Part shown: in pieces, positions 8,911 to 18,605 of the stretch
Numbering within the stretch: position 1 is the stretch's first letter
How the letters are laid out: the number at the start of each line of letters is the position of its first letter
From: Deltaproteobacteria bacterium
Lineage (GTDB): Bacteria; UBA10199; GCA-002796325; JACPFF01
Direction of reading: 5' to 3'
Assembly: GCA_016183065.1 (NCBI GenBank)
Contig: JACPFF010000019.1
Location: 105,351 to 169,350, forward strand
Length of the DNA stretch: 64,000 nt
Translations under genes and position numbers: made by a program
Notes under the pieces: model-generated
Databases searched by the model: none
Seen by the model: the letters and a program-made list of their open reading frames with translations, nothing else
What the model was told of the DNA's origin: nothing

Positions 8911-9538
8911 CCCCCGCGAGCGCGAGCTGATAGGCCGGGAATGCCGCGCCACCGCTGAACATGCGTACACGATAGAGCGGTTGGCCTTCGAGAAATGGGA
9001 AGAGTCTTGCCATCTCTAACGAATCACCAAAAATGTGTTCATAGGTCTGACTTAGTGTGTAGGCGGTAGTAGTGACTGTCGCTGGTTCCACCAACTCACT
9101 TCGTTCCTCAGTAAAAAATGTTGCAAAGGATGTGGTGAGTGGTGAGGGGAGCACCCCGAGATCGTCGAGGAAGGCCAAATATTGCTTTGCTGAGGCATCT
9201 GCGGGGAGATCATAGAGGGCGTAGGGTAGGGGGGTCGAACGGGCAGCAAGGGTCGCCATGAGTGTATCGTGTATCGCCGATGTCCATGGTCCGCGGAGTT
9301 TGTGCACTTCGGTTTGCACCCGCCGGACAACGCCGTCGAGAACCTGCTCTCGCGTCATCGTGACGCCATGGATCACAGTTCGGGCCGTGCGCTCTGCAGC
9401 AAGTGCATGCTGTTCCGAGGAGGGTTTCACCGAAGGCATCCGTTGCGTGGGCAACGGGCGCTGTCGCGGTGATGTCCAGACGGAGCGCAAACGTGATGTT
9501 GTGTGATGCGATCCACTCCCTGGCCGTCTTGCGCGCAT
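8873..9538 (-). CDS. Hypothetical protein, convergent with the giant gene
   Basis: A 221-residue protein. GGAGAG stands just before the ATG at 9538, which supports translation. The first ~50 residues are basic and low-complexity. The rest is helical and ends in a hydrophobic stretch (AYQLALAGAIGILPPAL). Its 3' end overlaps the 3' end of the giant nuclease-domain gene by 38 bases on the opposite strand. I recognise no family. It could be an immunity partner by proximity, but convergent orientation makes that unlikely as a coexpressed pair. Confidence 0.55.
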   Translation of the reverse strand: MRARRPGSGSHHTTSRLRSVWTSPRQRPLPTQRMPSVKPSSEQHALAAERTARTVIHGVTMTREQVLDGVVRRVQTEVHKLRGPWTSAIHDTLMATLAARSTPLPYALYDLPADASAKQYLAFLDDLGVLPSPLTTSFATFFTEERSELVEPATVTTTAYTLSQTYEHIFGDSLEMARLFPFLEGQPLYRVRMFSGGAAFPAYQLALAGAIGILPPALVSG

Positions 9539-9617
9539 GATCTCTCCTGTTGTTCTCTCATCGGCACCCAGCGGTAAACGTTGCGTCCACTCATTGCCCT
9601 GTCGGTGACAACATGTA

Positions 9618-9824
9618 GTGGATCATGAACTGATTCGTAAAGCGTTCGTCTCGCCCACTCTTCGTATTCTGCGAGAACACGGAAATCAGGAGGCCCGCGT
9701 TTATCGGAGTAGCGGTGCCCGGAACCTTACGTTAACACGTGGTCGTCATGGCACGATCGATATCACATCTCGTTCGAGCGCTATCCGTGTGTTGCTGCAG
9801 GGCATCCGTCGTAAGGTGATGTGA
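9618..9824 (+). CDS. Short basic hypothetical ORF
   Basis: A 68-residue basic frame starting MDHELIRKAFVSPTLRILR and ending just before the next gene's ATG at 9827. There is no clear ribosome binding site and no recognised motif. It is listed because it fills the gap and abuts the next gene, but it may not be real. Confidence 0.25.
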   Translation: MDHELIRKAFVSPTLRILREHGNQEARVYRSSGARNLTLTRGRHGTIDITSRSSAIRVLLQGIRRKVM

Positions 9825-9826
9825 CT

Positions 9827-11440
9827 ATGGCGACTGCATCGACAGCGTTGGCAAAACTTCCTGCAACGGCCGCACCGTATGGGAAGCGACCCTTAACGCC
9901 GCTCTATCCCGGTGCGCCGGCCGCACCGGTGTATCCGGTGGCCTATGGCCACAAGGCAAAAGGATGGATGGCACTGCACATCGGGACGGCCGGGCTCTCA
10001 CGGGTGATCCTGCAGCGGGCGGCCAGGCGATTTGGTCTCGCCTTTCAAGAGGTTGCTCAGGCCATCATGACCGACGAGACCCGGTTACGGTCCCTCTACG
10101 GGCGGTGGCAGATCTGTCAGCGCCGGAATACTGAGATTTTCCACGCACGCGAGACGGTCGTGTGGAACGACCGTCGTGAGAGAGAGTGTGCGGGCCTTCT
10201 TGTGCGCCTCGAAGAGCTCGAAGACGTGTTCATGCAACTCTGGGACCGCTGTCAACAGGCACGCCTCGTTGCGGGCGCTGCCCACCTGGCAAATCTCGCC
10301 CCATGCGCCAGAGCGCGGGAGATGTTGGCCCTTGGGGCTTTTCTGATGACTCGCACCACCTCCGCGGCCTGTACCATTGCGTGGCTTGAAGAAGCCGTGG
10401 GTGATTGTGAGCGGACCCTCGAAGAGCTCGAGTCCTTCCTCCGGTGTCAAACCGCACCACTCGAGGCGTTGGTGCCGTGGAAAGAGTATCAGACATTGGC
10501 ACTCCGCTGTCATACCCTCCGCGTGACCCCGACGTTGTTGGGGACGTGCCTCGACCCGACCGATCCAGCACTCGGCGCGCTGCAACGGGCCGACCCCGAG
10601 GCGCTCTTGGAGCGCTGCACCGTGGCACGCCGTCATCTGGAGCACTGCGACGCCCTGTTGGAGCGTATCGCCCAGGCCCAGGTCCTGTGCGACCGGTCTG
10701 CGTCGCGGTTGCTGGCCTATACAGGACATCCGGGCTTCACCCCCCTGCAGGATGACGTGGCGCAGGCGATCGCCGGATTTCAATCGCTGCTCGACCAGGG
10801 AAGAGGGGATCGGCAGCAGATGGAGGTTGTCCTACACCAGCTGACGGCCAGACTCACGCTCTTTCACAACGCCTGCGATGCCCACACGGCACTGCAACGG
10901 CGATGGTATGACCTGGTGCACCTGCGGATACCACCCCTCTCCCCGCGCTGGACCGAGGTCGAAAAGGATGTCGGCGCATTGTTGCCAACCTACAGTCCAG
11001 ATTGTCCGCAGATCCAGGCGCTCAAGCAGGCCATGAACACCGCGCGCACGGCCTATGAACAGCTGCAGGCCGCAGCCCAGCATGCCGAGCAGCAGCTCGC
11101 CCAGCGCGGTTGGACCCTCGCTGCCCAACATCTCGACGACGCCGATCGTCTCTTCCGCATCTGGAGTGACACCATGCCGCGGACGCTGGCCAACCATTTG
11201 CGATCTATGCGGGGCAATGTCGTAAGGGCCATGGATCGGTATTCTGCTCATCTGAAGTATCCAGGATCGTTTGGAATGCACAACGGCCTTATCAGGTTGT
11301 CAGTATTTGTTGGCAAACGGACCTTTTATGCGCGGGCAGATCAGATGGCGCTCTACGCGCGGGAGGGTCGCTATGACCTTGCCACGAAATTGGCGGATTG
11401 GGTTGATGAGATGATGGTGACAACATGGGTTTCAGATTAG
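9827..11440 (+). CDS. Large helical protein of unknown function
   Basis: About 537 residues from the ATG at 9827, preceded by AAGGTGAT at good spacing; a GTG two codons upstream is the alternative. The N-terminus is Ala/Pro/Thr-rich (LPATAAPYG, YPGAPAAPVYP) with no Sec signal. The remainder is almost wholly helical, rich in Ala, Leu, Arg and Gln, with many Cys residues, and likely forms coiled coils. I see no catalytic motif. It overlaps the open frame of the next gene, so the two probably form a unit. Confidence 0.65.
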   Translation: MATASTALAKLPATAAPYGKRPLTPLYPGAPAAPVYPVAYGHKAKGWMALHIGTAGLSRVILQRAARRFGLAFQEVAQAIMTDETRLRSLYGRWQICQRRNTEIFHARETVVWNDRRERECAGLLVRLEELEDVFMQLWDRCQQARLVAGAAHLANLAPCARAREMLALGAFLMTRTTSAACTIAWLEEAVGDCERTLEELESFLRCQTAPLEALVPWKEYQTLALRCHTLRVTPTLLGTCLDPTDPALGALQRADPEALLERCTVARRHLEHCDALLERIAQAQVLCDRSASRLLAYTGHPGFTPLQDDVAQAIAGFQSLLDQGRGDRQQMEVVLHQLTARLTLFHNACDAHTALQRRWYDLVHLRIPPLSPRWTEVEKDVGALLPTYSPDCPQIQALKQAMNTARTAYEQLQAAAQHAEQQLAQRGWTLAAQHLDDADRLFRIWSDTMPRTLANHLRSMRGNVVRAMDRYSAHLKYPGSFGMHNGLIRLSVFVGKRTFYARADQMALYAREGRYDLATKLADWVDEMMVTTWVSD

Positions 11441-11478
11441 AGAGAGGCCGACGCCGATGCAGGGGTGAGGAGGGTGCA

Positions 11479-12591
11479 ATGAAGACGGAGTTAGTGCACA
11501 ATGGGCCACCGAGAGGGGTTGCAGCCCGGGAGATGGGGCGCCACGTCGCCCGGTTGGGTGTCTCCACGGCCGCAGTGGCCGCACAGCCAGGACTGCTCAC
11601 CGAGTTTGTCCGGAGCGAGCCGAAGGTGCTGGCGGCCTTGCGTCAGGATCGACAACTGGCGGGGATCGGTGACTGTCACACGGAGGCGGAGCTCGAATTG
11701 CGTCTCGCCGAGCTGGTCGGGAGGGGGCCCCCGAGTCTGTGGCAATGGTTGGACGAGGAGGAAGGGATTGCCGAACCAGTTTTCATGTCCTCCGCCTTTC
11801 TTGGCCTGATGATCGCCGTAGTTACAGATTCGCCTATTCCCCTAGTCATAGGGTTGGGATGGTTGCCTACACTGCTCGGTATAGTCAAAGCGGGGCAGTG
11901 GTTGTGGTTCAAACGCAGTATCAACGTGCAGCTGAGCCGGGTCGTCTCCGCATACAACACCCTTGACAACGCCCTTGAGGCGCTCGCCGAGCCGGCCGAG
12001 CTCTCCGAGCTCTTTGTCCGTCATCCGACCATTGGCGATGGCTTCTTGATCGACTTCCTCCCCCGTACGCTCGCCGGTGGTCTCACGGCGTTGCGCGCCA
12101 GAGAGACCTCGTTGGCGCTCTCGCTCGCGCAACTCGAGGCCGATGCCGAGCGGATTCCCAGCCTGCGCGTTTCAGAAGAGCTCCGCACCGAGGCCCAGAG
12201 GGAGAATGCACTGGCCCATGATACCACGACCGCCATTCTCGCCGACATTCGCGCCGAGGGTATTGCTCCGGTCGAGCGCTTGATCGCCGAGCTGCCGCGT
12301 ATCCAGGTTGCGTGGGGCACGCTGCGCGACGAGATCCTTGCCGAGGCCAGCGATACCAGTCTGGCCAAGGCCATGATCGAGCGCGCCCTCGCGGCCAGCG
12401 GTCGCGCTCTCGACAGTGTGGAGCTCCTGGAGGCGACCCGGCAGCGTTTCCGGGATCGCGTCGACGAATTCGTCACGGTAATGGATACGGCTGCGGCCAT
12501 GGTGTACGGCCATCAGCGCCTCCTTGCCGAGGCCGATACCGTCTCCGCGACCTTGACCCGGGCCCTCTCCCCGACCACGAGCGCCGACTGA
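11479..12591 (+). CDS. Membrane protein with long C-terminal helical region, unknown function
   Basis: About 370 residues from the ATG at 11479, which has GAGGAGGG five to six bases upstream; this is a better start than the upstream in-frame codon at 11425. Two hydrophobic helices lie around residues 90-135 (SSAFLGLMIAVVTDSPIPLV and LGWLPTLLGIVKAGQWLWF). The C-terminal ~200 residues are Ala/Glu/Arg-rich and probably coiled coil. No family is recognised. It sits directly behind the helical protein at 9827 and may act with it. Confidence 0.65.
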   Translation: MKTELVHNGPPRGVAAREMGRHVARLGVSTAAVAAQPGLLTEFVRSEPKVLAALRQDRQLAGIGDCHTEAELELRLAELVGRGPPSLWQWLDEEEGIAEPVFMSSAFLGLMIAVVTDSPIPLVIGLGWLPTLLGIVKAGQWLWFKRSINVQLSRVVSAYNTLDNALEALAEPAELSELFVRHPTIGDGFLIDFLPRTLAGGLTALRARETSLALSLAQLEADAERIPSLRVSEELRTEAQRENALAHDTTTAILADIRAEGIAPVERLIAELPRIQVAWGTLRDEILAEASDTSLAKAMIERALAASGRALDSVELLEATRQRFRDRVDEFVTVMDTAAAMVYGHQRLLAEADTVSATLTRALSPTTSAD

Positions 12592-13740
12592 TCAGCGGTC
12601 CCCGCCGTCAGTCATCTCCAGCCGTGTACGATGTGCCGCACGGATTGTTGCGAGCCATTGCTCCATCGTGGCCAGGGGATGCGCGGCCGGCATGAACGGA
12701 TCGAGGAACCTCCCCTGCACGTCGTAGGTCAGGAGGTCGAGGTCGGCACGTCCGGTGAAGAGCACGGGGAGGATGGTGGCGTTGGTGGCGGCCGCGATAT
12801 TCGCGAAGCCGGGATAGAGTGGCGCCAAGACATCGCGACCCACGGAATCAGGCCCATCCGCGGCGAGAAAGAAGATGCCGTCCGCCTCGCGCCGAAGGAA
12901 CTCAACACTCCGCGCGATCGCCTCCCGCCCGTTGAGGACGCGCCCGCGCGACTGCCGACCCGCACGTTCGAGCCCGATCATGTGCCGGGTAAAGTGGGGG
13001 TCCGTGTTCCACTCCGGGAAATAATGTGTCAACGAATTCGTATTGGCGAGGAACATCCACGGGCGGTCGGGAAACGCCGCAGTGACGATCTGCATGAGTG
13101 AAAAATCGTCGACAAATGGAAACGGATGATTGCAGGCCACCACCAACCGCCCTGTCGCGGGAATCTCCCCGGTCCCTGTGTACTCGACGCTCGAGGCAAA
13201 ATAGCGCAGTCCCATGGTGAAGAACGTCAGTAAGCGGTCGTCCGTCTGGGCCAGCTCCTGGCGAACCATATCGATGATGATGTCAATCTTGCGGTATGTG
13301 CGAATCCGAAGATCCGCAAAGGCCTCGGCGGACATCCGTGTGAGCAAGCCGGAGACGAATCCTCCTTCGATCACGTCTTGCACCATGGTTGCGTACGGCG
13401 AAGCCCCGTCCGCCGGGGTCTGCAGCGTGGACGCCACCATCGCCTTGTACCGGTCGAGCGTTGTCGGCATCGGTGCGAGGCCATGCTCGGCCATCGCTTC
13501 CCGCAGTCTCTCGTGGCTTTCTTCTGCATGCGATGACTGCTCGTGAAAATGGCGAAAGGCCCACAAGACCGGATCCGCTGTGACCAGACGTTGTGGCGGT
13601 TGGCTGTATGGATCACGCACGGTGAGTGCGCGCCGGAAGGACGCGGTATCGCCACGATACGACGTATCCCACTCGATCGCCCGGAGAAAGGCCGGGACCT
13701 TGCGGGGGCCACCAAAGAGTGCGGAGATCATGCGTGCCAT
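12592..13740 (-). CDS. PlsC-like glycerolipid acyltransferase family protein
   Basis: About 382 residues from the ATG at 13740 (MARMISALFGGPRKV); the upstream extension to 14076 is low-quality and overlaps the next gene. The central part reads RLVVACNHPFPFVDD, then GIFFLAADGPDS, then PGFANIAAATNATILPVLF. This order mimics the acyltransferase blocks: an NH(x)D active site, an EGTRS-like block, and a hydrophobic G-x-A-x-I-A block. The His-Asp spacing is one residue longer than the usual HX4D, so activity is uncertain. The acyl acceptor is unknown. Its 3' end abuts the convergent gene ending at 12591. Confidence 0.6.
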   Translation of the reverse strand: MARMISALFGGPRKVPAFLRAIEWDTSYRGDTASFRRALTVRDPYSQPPQRLVTADPVLWAFRHFHEQSSHAEESHERLREAMAEHGLAPMPTTLDRYKAMVASTLQTPADGASPYATMVQDVIEGGFVSGLLTRMSAEAFADLRIRTYRKIDIIIDMVRQELAQTDDRLLTFFTMGLRYFASSVEYTGTGEIPATGRLVVACNHPFPFVDDFSLMQIVTAAFPDRPWMFLANTNSLTHYFPEWNTDPHFTRHMIGLERAGRQSRGRVLNGREAIARSVEFLRREADGIFFLAADGPDSVGRDVLAPLYPGFANIAAATNATILPVLFTGRADLDLLTYDVQGRFLDPFMPAAHPLATMEQWLATIRAAHRTRLEMTDGGDR

Positions 13741-13930
13741 CGAGGATCGACACTGACAGCCCGGCGCGGTGGCAGCAAGCGTTCCGCGATGTCGACCCGC
13801 GATTTCCGTGTTCTGGTGGTATACGGCCATTCTCCACCATATGCGTAATGTGCGAGTTGTGCCAACGACTCCCGGAGGCCTCAATTGGACCGGTGGCTCA
13901 TCGCTCCTCCCCACCCATACGGGAGGGACA

Positions 13931-14452
13931 TCACATTGTGAGTTGATGCCGTAGCAATGAGACGATCTCTGCGACGACTTTTTCTGCAGCCTGGTCCGTG
14001 GTCCCCGCAAAAATCGTCCCGCCCGAGGATTTGCCTTCGACGTGAAATTCTCCCACCGACCCCCGGGTCCGGGCATCGGTAAGCTGCACCGTGATCACGA
14101 TCTTTGATCGCCCTGCCAGGCCGCCAAACAAGATCCGTGCGGTTTTGCTCACACGGCGCACCTGGCCGATATTCCCCTGGAGAAGCAGCGCCGAGGATTT
14201 CGCATTGGCGTCGTGCGACAGAAAGACTTCACGAAATAACTGGGCTCTTTTGAGGTGGATGACAAGCGCCTCGGCCAGGTGTTCCGCTTCGCGGGCATAC
14301 TTTTCTTCGCTTGCTGTTACGGACACCGCGACCGTGGGATATTGTTTTGAGGTCACGTGCATCGGCGATGCCGAGACGACCCGACCACTCGAGGCACACC
14401 CACTGGCCAGCCATAGTACGCCGCAGATCAGTACCATCACACGCTTTGTCAT
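13931..14452 (-). CDS. DUF4410-like lipoprotein
   Basis: About 173 residues from the ATG at 14452, chosen for its Shine-Dalgarno GAGGGACC and because MTKRVMVLICGVLWLASGC then forms a proper lipoprotein signal with lipobox LASG|C. The mature part contains the pattern of DUF4410 proteins: an early VAVSV strand, LLLQGNIGQVRRVSKTARIL, a Gly-rich loop, and IVITVQLTDARTRGSVGEF. These are periplasmic proteins of unknown role. The gene is followed on the same strand by the acyltransferase, about 190 bases downstream, and that gap shows no feature. Confidence 0.75.
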   Translation of the reverse strand: MTKRVMVLICGVLWLASGCASSGRVVSASPMHVTSKQYPTVAVSVTASEEKYAREAEHLAEALVIHLKRAQLFREVFLSHDANAKSSALLLQGNIGQVRRVSKTARILFGGLAGRSKIVITVQLTDARTRGSVGEFHVEGKSSGGTIFAGTTDQAAEKVVAEIVSLLRHQLTM

Positions 14453-14540
14453 AGGTCCCTCTTTGTGCGCGATGCTCACGCATTGCAATGACCGCTATCG
14501 AGGGTCACGCTCCGCCGTCCCCGCTCTCTCTGGCGGCCGT

Positions 14541-15395
14541 TTACTCACAGCGATCTGTTGCCAACACCGCCTGCAATTCGTCATACGAATAGTTCACCCC
14601 GTCTACTGCCACGGTGCCGATCACCTGCCATTCGTCGTCGTTAAATGGTTCCGGCGTGAAGATATCGACCGATTTCTCGAAATGCAATCCCAGGTCGTAC
14701 CCCACCTGATGCGATGCCTCGCCACGGACGAAATCCAACAACAGGTCAGCGTCCTGCGCGGTATTGCACACTGCATCGATGGTGACATGGGCCTGTGTCC
14801 CTTCGATCGCATTGGCGCGCAGCGTCGTGGTGCAGCCAAACACCCCACTGATCGTGTTGTGCTCTCCACACTCTGCATCCGTGAACTGATACTCGAGGAA
14901 GGTCAGCGTGGCCTCGACGGTCCCCGCAAATGTGGTGTTCGAAGACTCCGTCTGATGAATCGAGATCAACACCGTGAGTGTTCCTCCCAGCGGACCCGCC
15001 GCATCGCCGACACATTCAGCGTCGTTGGCATCGATCAGCTGGCACTGAATACCGGAGGTGCCGGCTTTCCCCACCACAACGCCCGCGGGGAAAAAGAGCG
15101 GCAGCCCCAATCCCGGACTCACAGGGAGTGCCTCTTTACCGGTGGTTATTTGCGTATTCCCATCGGATGACTTGGAGGTCTCCAAGTTGGATGACTGAGA
15201 GATCCCCAAGGCCATATCCGATCCCGCCAATGCCCAGGCCGCTTGGTTGACCTCCTCTGCCGAGCCGGATGACGCGTTGGTACTGAACAGCCCCAGTGGC
15301 TGGGATCCACTCCCACTCCCTCCCCCACAGCCACCCATTCCGATCAGTCCGATGAGGACCAGGGGAATAGACCAACGATACTGTGATACCTTCAT
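14541..15395 (-). CDS. Secreted lipoprotein, unknown function
   Basis: About 284 residues from the ATG at 15395, which follows AAGGGAGGTT at good spacing. MKVSQYRWSIPLVLIGLIG leads to the lipobox MGGC and a Gly/Ser-rich linker. The rest is Thr- and Gln-rich with several Cys residues (CQLIDANDAEC, FTDAEC, GVFGC, DAVC), likely disulfide-bonded and beta-rich. No domain is recognised. It is one of three consecutive minus-strand lipoprotein genes. Confidence 0.75.
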   Translation of the reverse strand: MKVSQYRWSIPLVLIGLIGMGGCGGGSGSGSQPLGLFSTNASSGSAEEVNQAAWALAGSDMALGISQSSNLETSKSSDGNTQITTGKEALPVSPGLGLPLFFPAGVVVGKAGTSGIQCQLIDANDAECVGDAAGPLGGTLTVLISIHQTESSNTTFAGTVEATLTFLEYQFTDAECGEHNTISGVFGCTTTLRANAIEGTQAHVTIDAVCNTAQDADLLLDFVRGEASHQVGYDLGLHFEKSVDIFTPEPFNDDEWQVIGTVAVDGVNYSYDELQAVLATDRCE

Positions 15396-15533
15396 AGAAC
15401 CTCCCTTGGTGGACAATACGACGGTCAAACCACATTGTGAACGCGGAGCTACTCATACCTCCGTAAGTTACTCAAGCCCTTCATGGGACTGTCTCATAGA
15501 TTCCGTATTCTCGGAGTCAACAGCACCACACGC

Positions 15534-18500
15534 CTACGAACCGCCCGGCCAGTACGGGTGCAAATAGGCGCTGGCCGTGCCCAATATGGTCAATGCGTTG
15601 TCGTTCGTCATATCGATCTGACCCATCTGAAAGCCGTTACCGGACTGCTGACCAGAGAGATACCCGGAGAAAAAGAGCTGCTGATCTCTCCGGACGTAAA
15701 AATCCTCTATCGCCATGTCGTAATCCCCCAGGAGGTCGATGGTCACCTGCGATCCACTCAAGGGTCTGCGAAAGAGCCCATGTTTTCCGGTGGCATCCGT
15801 CCCCGCGAGATAGACCTCTGTGCCGACGATGCGAAAGAAGGAGAGTGTCTTGAGGGGGAGATCGATCAATTGGGCCGAGGTGTCCTTCAGCTCCACGAGC
15901 GCTCGCGGCCATGGCTGGTCGGACATCCACCACGGTGCATTGGCCAGCCACAGCGGGGGCGGGACGGTGGGCACGCCGATATCGAGGGTATAGTTGTGTC
16001 CCTGCGGTCCCGGCTGGATGTTGATGGCACGTCCCCAGTGGAGATGGCCTTGGTTGTCAAACAGTCCATCCTTCAATCCATCCTTCGCAGTCATGAGCGG
16101 GTGCGGTGTGCCGAAGCCTTGTGCGTCGAAGGTGCTGATGAAAAGCCCCTGACCGGCGGAAGAGGGGAAGACGACATGTTGCTGATCCACGACGTGAAAG
16201 GGGAGATCCCATCGTCCGAATTCGGGCACCACGAGCTCCACCCACGCGCCATCGGGTTGGACATAGCGCAGGACCGGCCACGCCCCGGCATCGGGATCCG
16301 CCAGATCGAACCCTGAGGCGAGCAGTGAGCCATTCTCCAGGGTGTGAAAACGGAATGGGCGGAAGGATCCGAGCGGATAGGTCGTGACCGCGTGGGTCGT
16401 TCGGTCCCAACGCCGGATCTCGGCCTGGGGATGCAGGGTGCCATGGACGTTCACGCCAGGCAGATCGGCGCCGCACGAGCCATCTGCCGGGATCCAGCGA
16501 TAATAGATATTCCCCTCGACATCGAACTGGATCGGCGCGCGCCGCAGCCATGGTGTCGACCCCCAATCATCCGGCAGCAAACCGAATGGCGTGAGTGTGG
16601 GGTCGATACATTCGACATGCTGGAGCCCGTCGGTGAGTACGAAAAATTCACAGGTGCCATCGGCATAGGGAATAGGGAGTGCGGTGTGAAAGGCCACCGC
16701 CCCGGTCGGATGGGTCGCGACATGGGAAGTCCAGGAATATGCGGAGACCAGTTGCAGGCCCAACATCGGCCAGATGACCGTATCGAGGTGTGCACTCAGG
16801 TCAATGAGTGTGGCATCATCGTCTTCAACATTAATAAGATAATGATCGGGACCTTTCGACTCTTCGACAGCATACTCCGCCAGACAGCCTACATTGGGTC
16901 CCGTGCTCTCGACCGGCGCGGGTGGGATGGCGGCATTGGCCTCCGGCCAGACCGGATAGATGTGAGGAAGTGCCTTCGGTGAGCTTGCCACGGGGCTGAC
17001 CTGATAGGCCTTTTGTGGATCGATGCGACCAATCCCATCCGTGCTAGCAAAAAAGAGATGATTGCCGACCGGGAGGAGATCCTTCACCTCAGTGTTGGTC
17101 TCGCCGAGCAAGTCAAGGCCATTGGCTGGTGCCGAGAGGTCCGCGCGAAAGAGCCCGAACATACCAGCCTCACTCTTGCCCACCACATAGAGCTCTTCCC
17201 CGATGAGGCGATAAAAGTTGACTGTGCTCGCCGCCGTGTCGATCGGTGTCGGTGGGGCTGGGAGCACCTGCAAGAGTCCGAGTGGATAGACGAAGTCGAA
17301 GGACTCGAACCACGGTGGCAGCGTGTATGACGAGAACAGTTTTTTTGCCAGCGGAGATAATGGTTTCCAGGCCACGTGGGTCTCCTGTGCATAGACGGCC
17401 CCATTGGGCCCCTGCTCGACATTGACCACATAATGGGCGTGGGGCATGTTCGCCATCAACACCTCGGGCGTGCCAAAGCCGGTCGGTCCAAACGAGACCC
17501 GATACAAGGTCGCCAGGCCCTCCGGCTCTGCGGAGACCGCAGTGAAGTGGAGGCTGTTGTCGGAGATGACATTGAGCGGACCCGCGACCGACTCGCCATT
17601 CGTCATCGTGAGTTGATGCCCATCGCCATTGGGCGCCACATAGCGGAGCACCAACGGGACCTTGCTTGTGCCGGTGGGGTTGTTCATCGGTGCGTCATCC
17701 CCCAGCACCAGGAGCGCGCCATCATCCAGGACGTGGAACCGATAGGGACGGAGCGTTCCCAGCGGATAGGTCGTGACCACGTGGGTCGTTCGGTCCCAGC
17801 GCCGGACCTCGGCCTTGGGATGCACGCCCTCCGTCTGTTCACAATACGCGCCCCACGCGCCCATCTCTTCTGGCACCCATCGATAGTAAAAATTCCCTGA
17901 GGCATCGAACTGGAGCGCGGTCCGGTGCAGCGAGGGGGGGAGACCCCAACCATGCGGCAACTGGCCGAAGCCAATGGCCGTGGGATCGACACAGTGAAGT
18001 GTCTGCAACGAGTTCTCGAGGAGAAAGAGCTGACAGCCCATCCCCTGAAACGGAATCCGCTTGGAGAGGAAAAAGGCGACCCCGCCCAAGGGGTGGGTGG
18101 CCACGATGGCGGGACGCAAGATGGCGCTGTAGGACGGTGCACCCAAGGGCCAGAGCAGTTCCATCAGGTGTTGTTCCAGATCGATGACGAGGTCACCTCC
18201 CCCTCGCGCGCCAATCAGATATTTCTGGGCAGACTGATTTTTGGGATCGATGTCGGCGCAGTCGTCAGAACTTGTCGGCACTGTCCCAGACTCGAAGAAA
18301 TTCCCATAATCGAAAGGATCGCCGAGTGGTGGCGTGGATGATGGTCCATCTGGTTCGCCCGGGCTCGCCGCTGGCAGGATATCCGGGCTGTCCGCGATTC
18401 CCTCTTCGAGGATCGGGTTCCCCGTCGAGGTTCCACCCCCATCGTGCAAATCTTGGAGCGGATCCGGGGGAGCCTGTTCCGACCCATCGTCGCCATCGAA

Positions 18501-18605
18501 TTCCGGTGGGAGTGCGTCGTTGGGGCCGACGTCTTGCGGTCCCCCGCAGGCCATCACGCAACAGGCCATCACGCAGATCGGCAAGGTGAAGAGACGTGGT
18601 CTCAT
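15534..18605 (-). CDS. Large lipoprotein made of two ~460-residue tandem repeats
   Basis: 1,023 residues. MRPRLFTLPICVMACCVMAC is a lipoprotein signal, followed by an acidic, Pro/Gly/Asp-rich linker. Two halves are clearly homologous. Each has a HPxGxVAF segment, a Cys-containing FFVL/LFLL strand, then YYRW, then RRWDRTTH(V/A)VTTYPLG. Nearly identical DNA from about 16371 and 17760 puts the repeat offset near 1,389 bases (463 residues). The repeated strands and WDRTT-type blocks suggest a beta-propeller-like sensor or binding surface; I know of no named family. The ATG overlaps the stop of the TIGR02147 gene (ATGA), so the two are translationally coupled. Confidence 0.85.
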   Translation of the reverse strand: MRPRLFTLPICVMACCVMACGGPQDVGPNDALPPEFDGDDGSEQAPPDPLQDLHDGGGTSTGNPILEEGIADSPDILPAASPGEPDGPSSTPPLGDPFDYGNFFESGTVPTSSDDCADIDPKNQSAQKYLIGARGGGDLVIDLEQHLMELLWPLGAPSYSAILRPAIVATHPLGGVAFFLSKRIPFQGMGCQLFLLENSLQTLHCVDPTAIGFGQLPHGWGLPPSLHRTALQFDASGNFYYRWVPEEMGAWGAYCEQTEGVHPKAEVRRWDRTTHVVTTYPLGTLRPYRFHVLDDGALLVLGDDAPMNNPTGTSKVPLVLRYVAPNGDGHQLTMTNGESVAGPLNVISDNSLHFTAVSAEPEGLATLYRVSFGPTGFGTPEVLMANMPHAHYVVNVEQGPNGAVYAQETHVAWKPLSPLAKKLFSSYTLPPWFESFDFVYPLGLLQVLPAPPTPIDTAASTVNFYRLIGEELYVVGKSEAGMFGLFRADLSAPANGLDLLGETNTEVKDLLPVGNHLFFASTDGIGRIDPQKAYQVSPVASSPKALPHIYPVWPEANAAIPPAPVESTGPNVGCLAEYAVEESKGPDHYLINVEDDDATLIDLSAHLDTVIWPMLGLQLVSAYSWTSHVATHPTGAVAFHTALPIPYADGTCEFFVLTDGLQHVECIDPTLTPFGLLPDDWGSTPWLRRAPIQFDVEGNIYYRWIPADGSCGADLPGVNVHGTLHPQAEIRRWDRTTHAVTTYPLGSFRPFRFHTLENGSLLASGFDLADPDAGAWPVLRYVQPDGAWVELVVPEFGRWDLPFHVVDQQHVVFPSSAGQGLFISTFDAQGFGTPHPLMTAKDGLKDGLFDNQGHLHWGRAINIQPGPQGHNYTLDIGVPTVPPPLWLANAPWWMSDQPWPRALVELKDTSAQLIDLPLKTLSFFRIVGTEVYLAGTDATGKHGLFRRPLSGSQVTIDLLGDYDMAIEDFYVRRDQQLFFSGYLSGQQSGNGFQMGQIDMTNDNALTILGTASAYLHPYWPGGS

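Noticed and set aside
13741..14076. N-terminal extension of the acyltransferase-like gene
   Set aside because: The added residues are low-quality, overlap the neighbouring lipoprotein gene and lie upstream of a good ATG at 13740.
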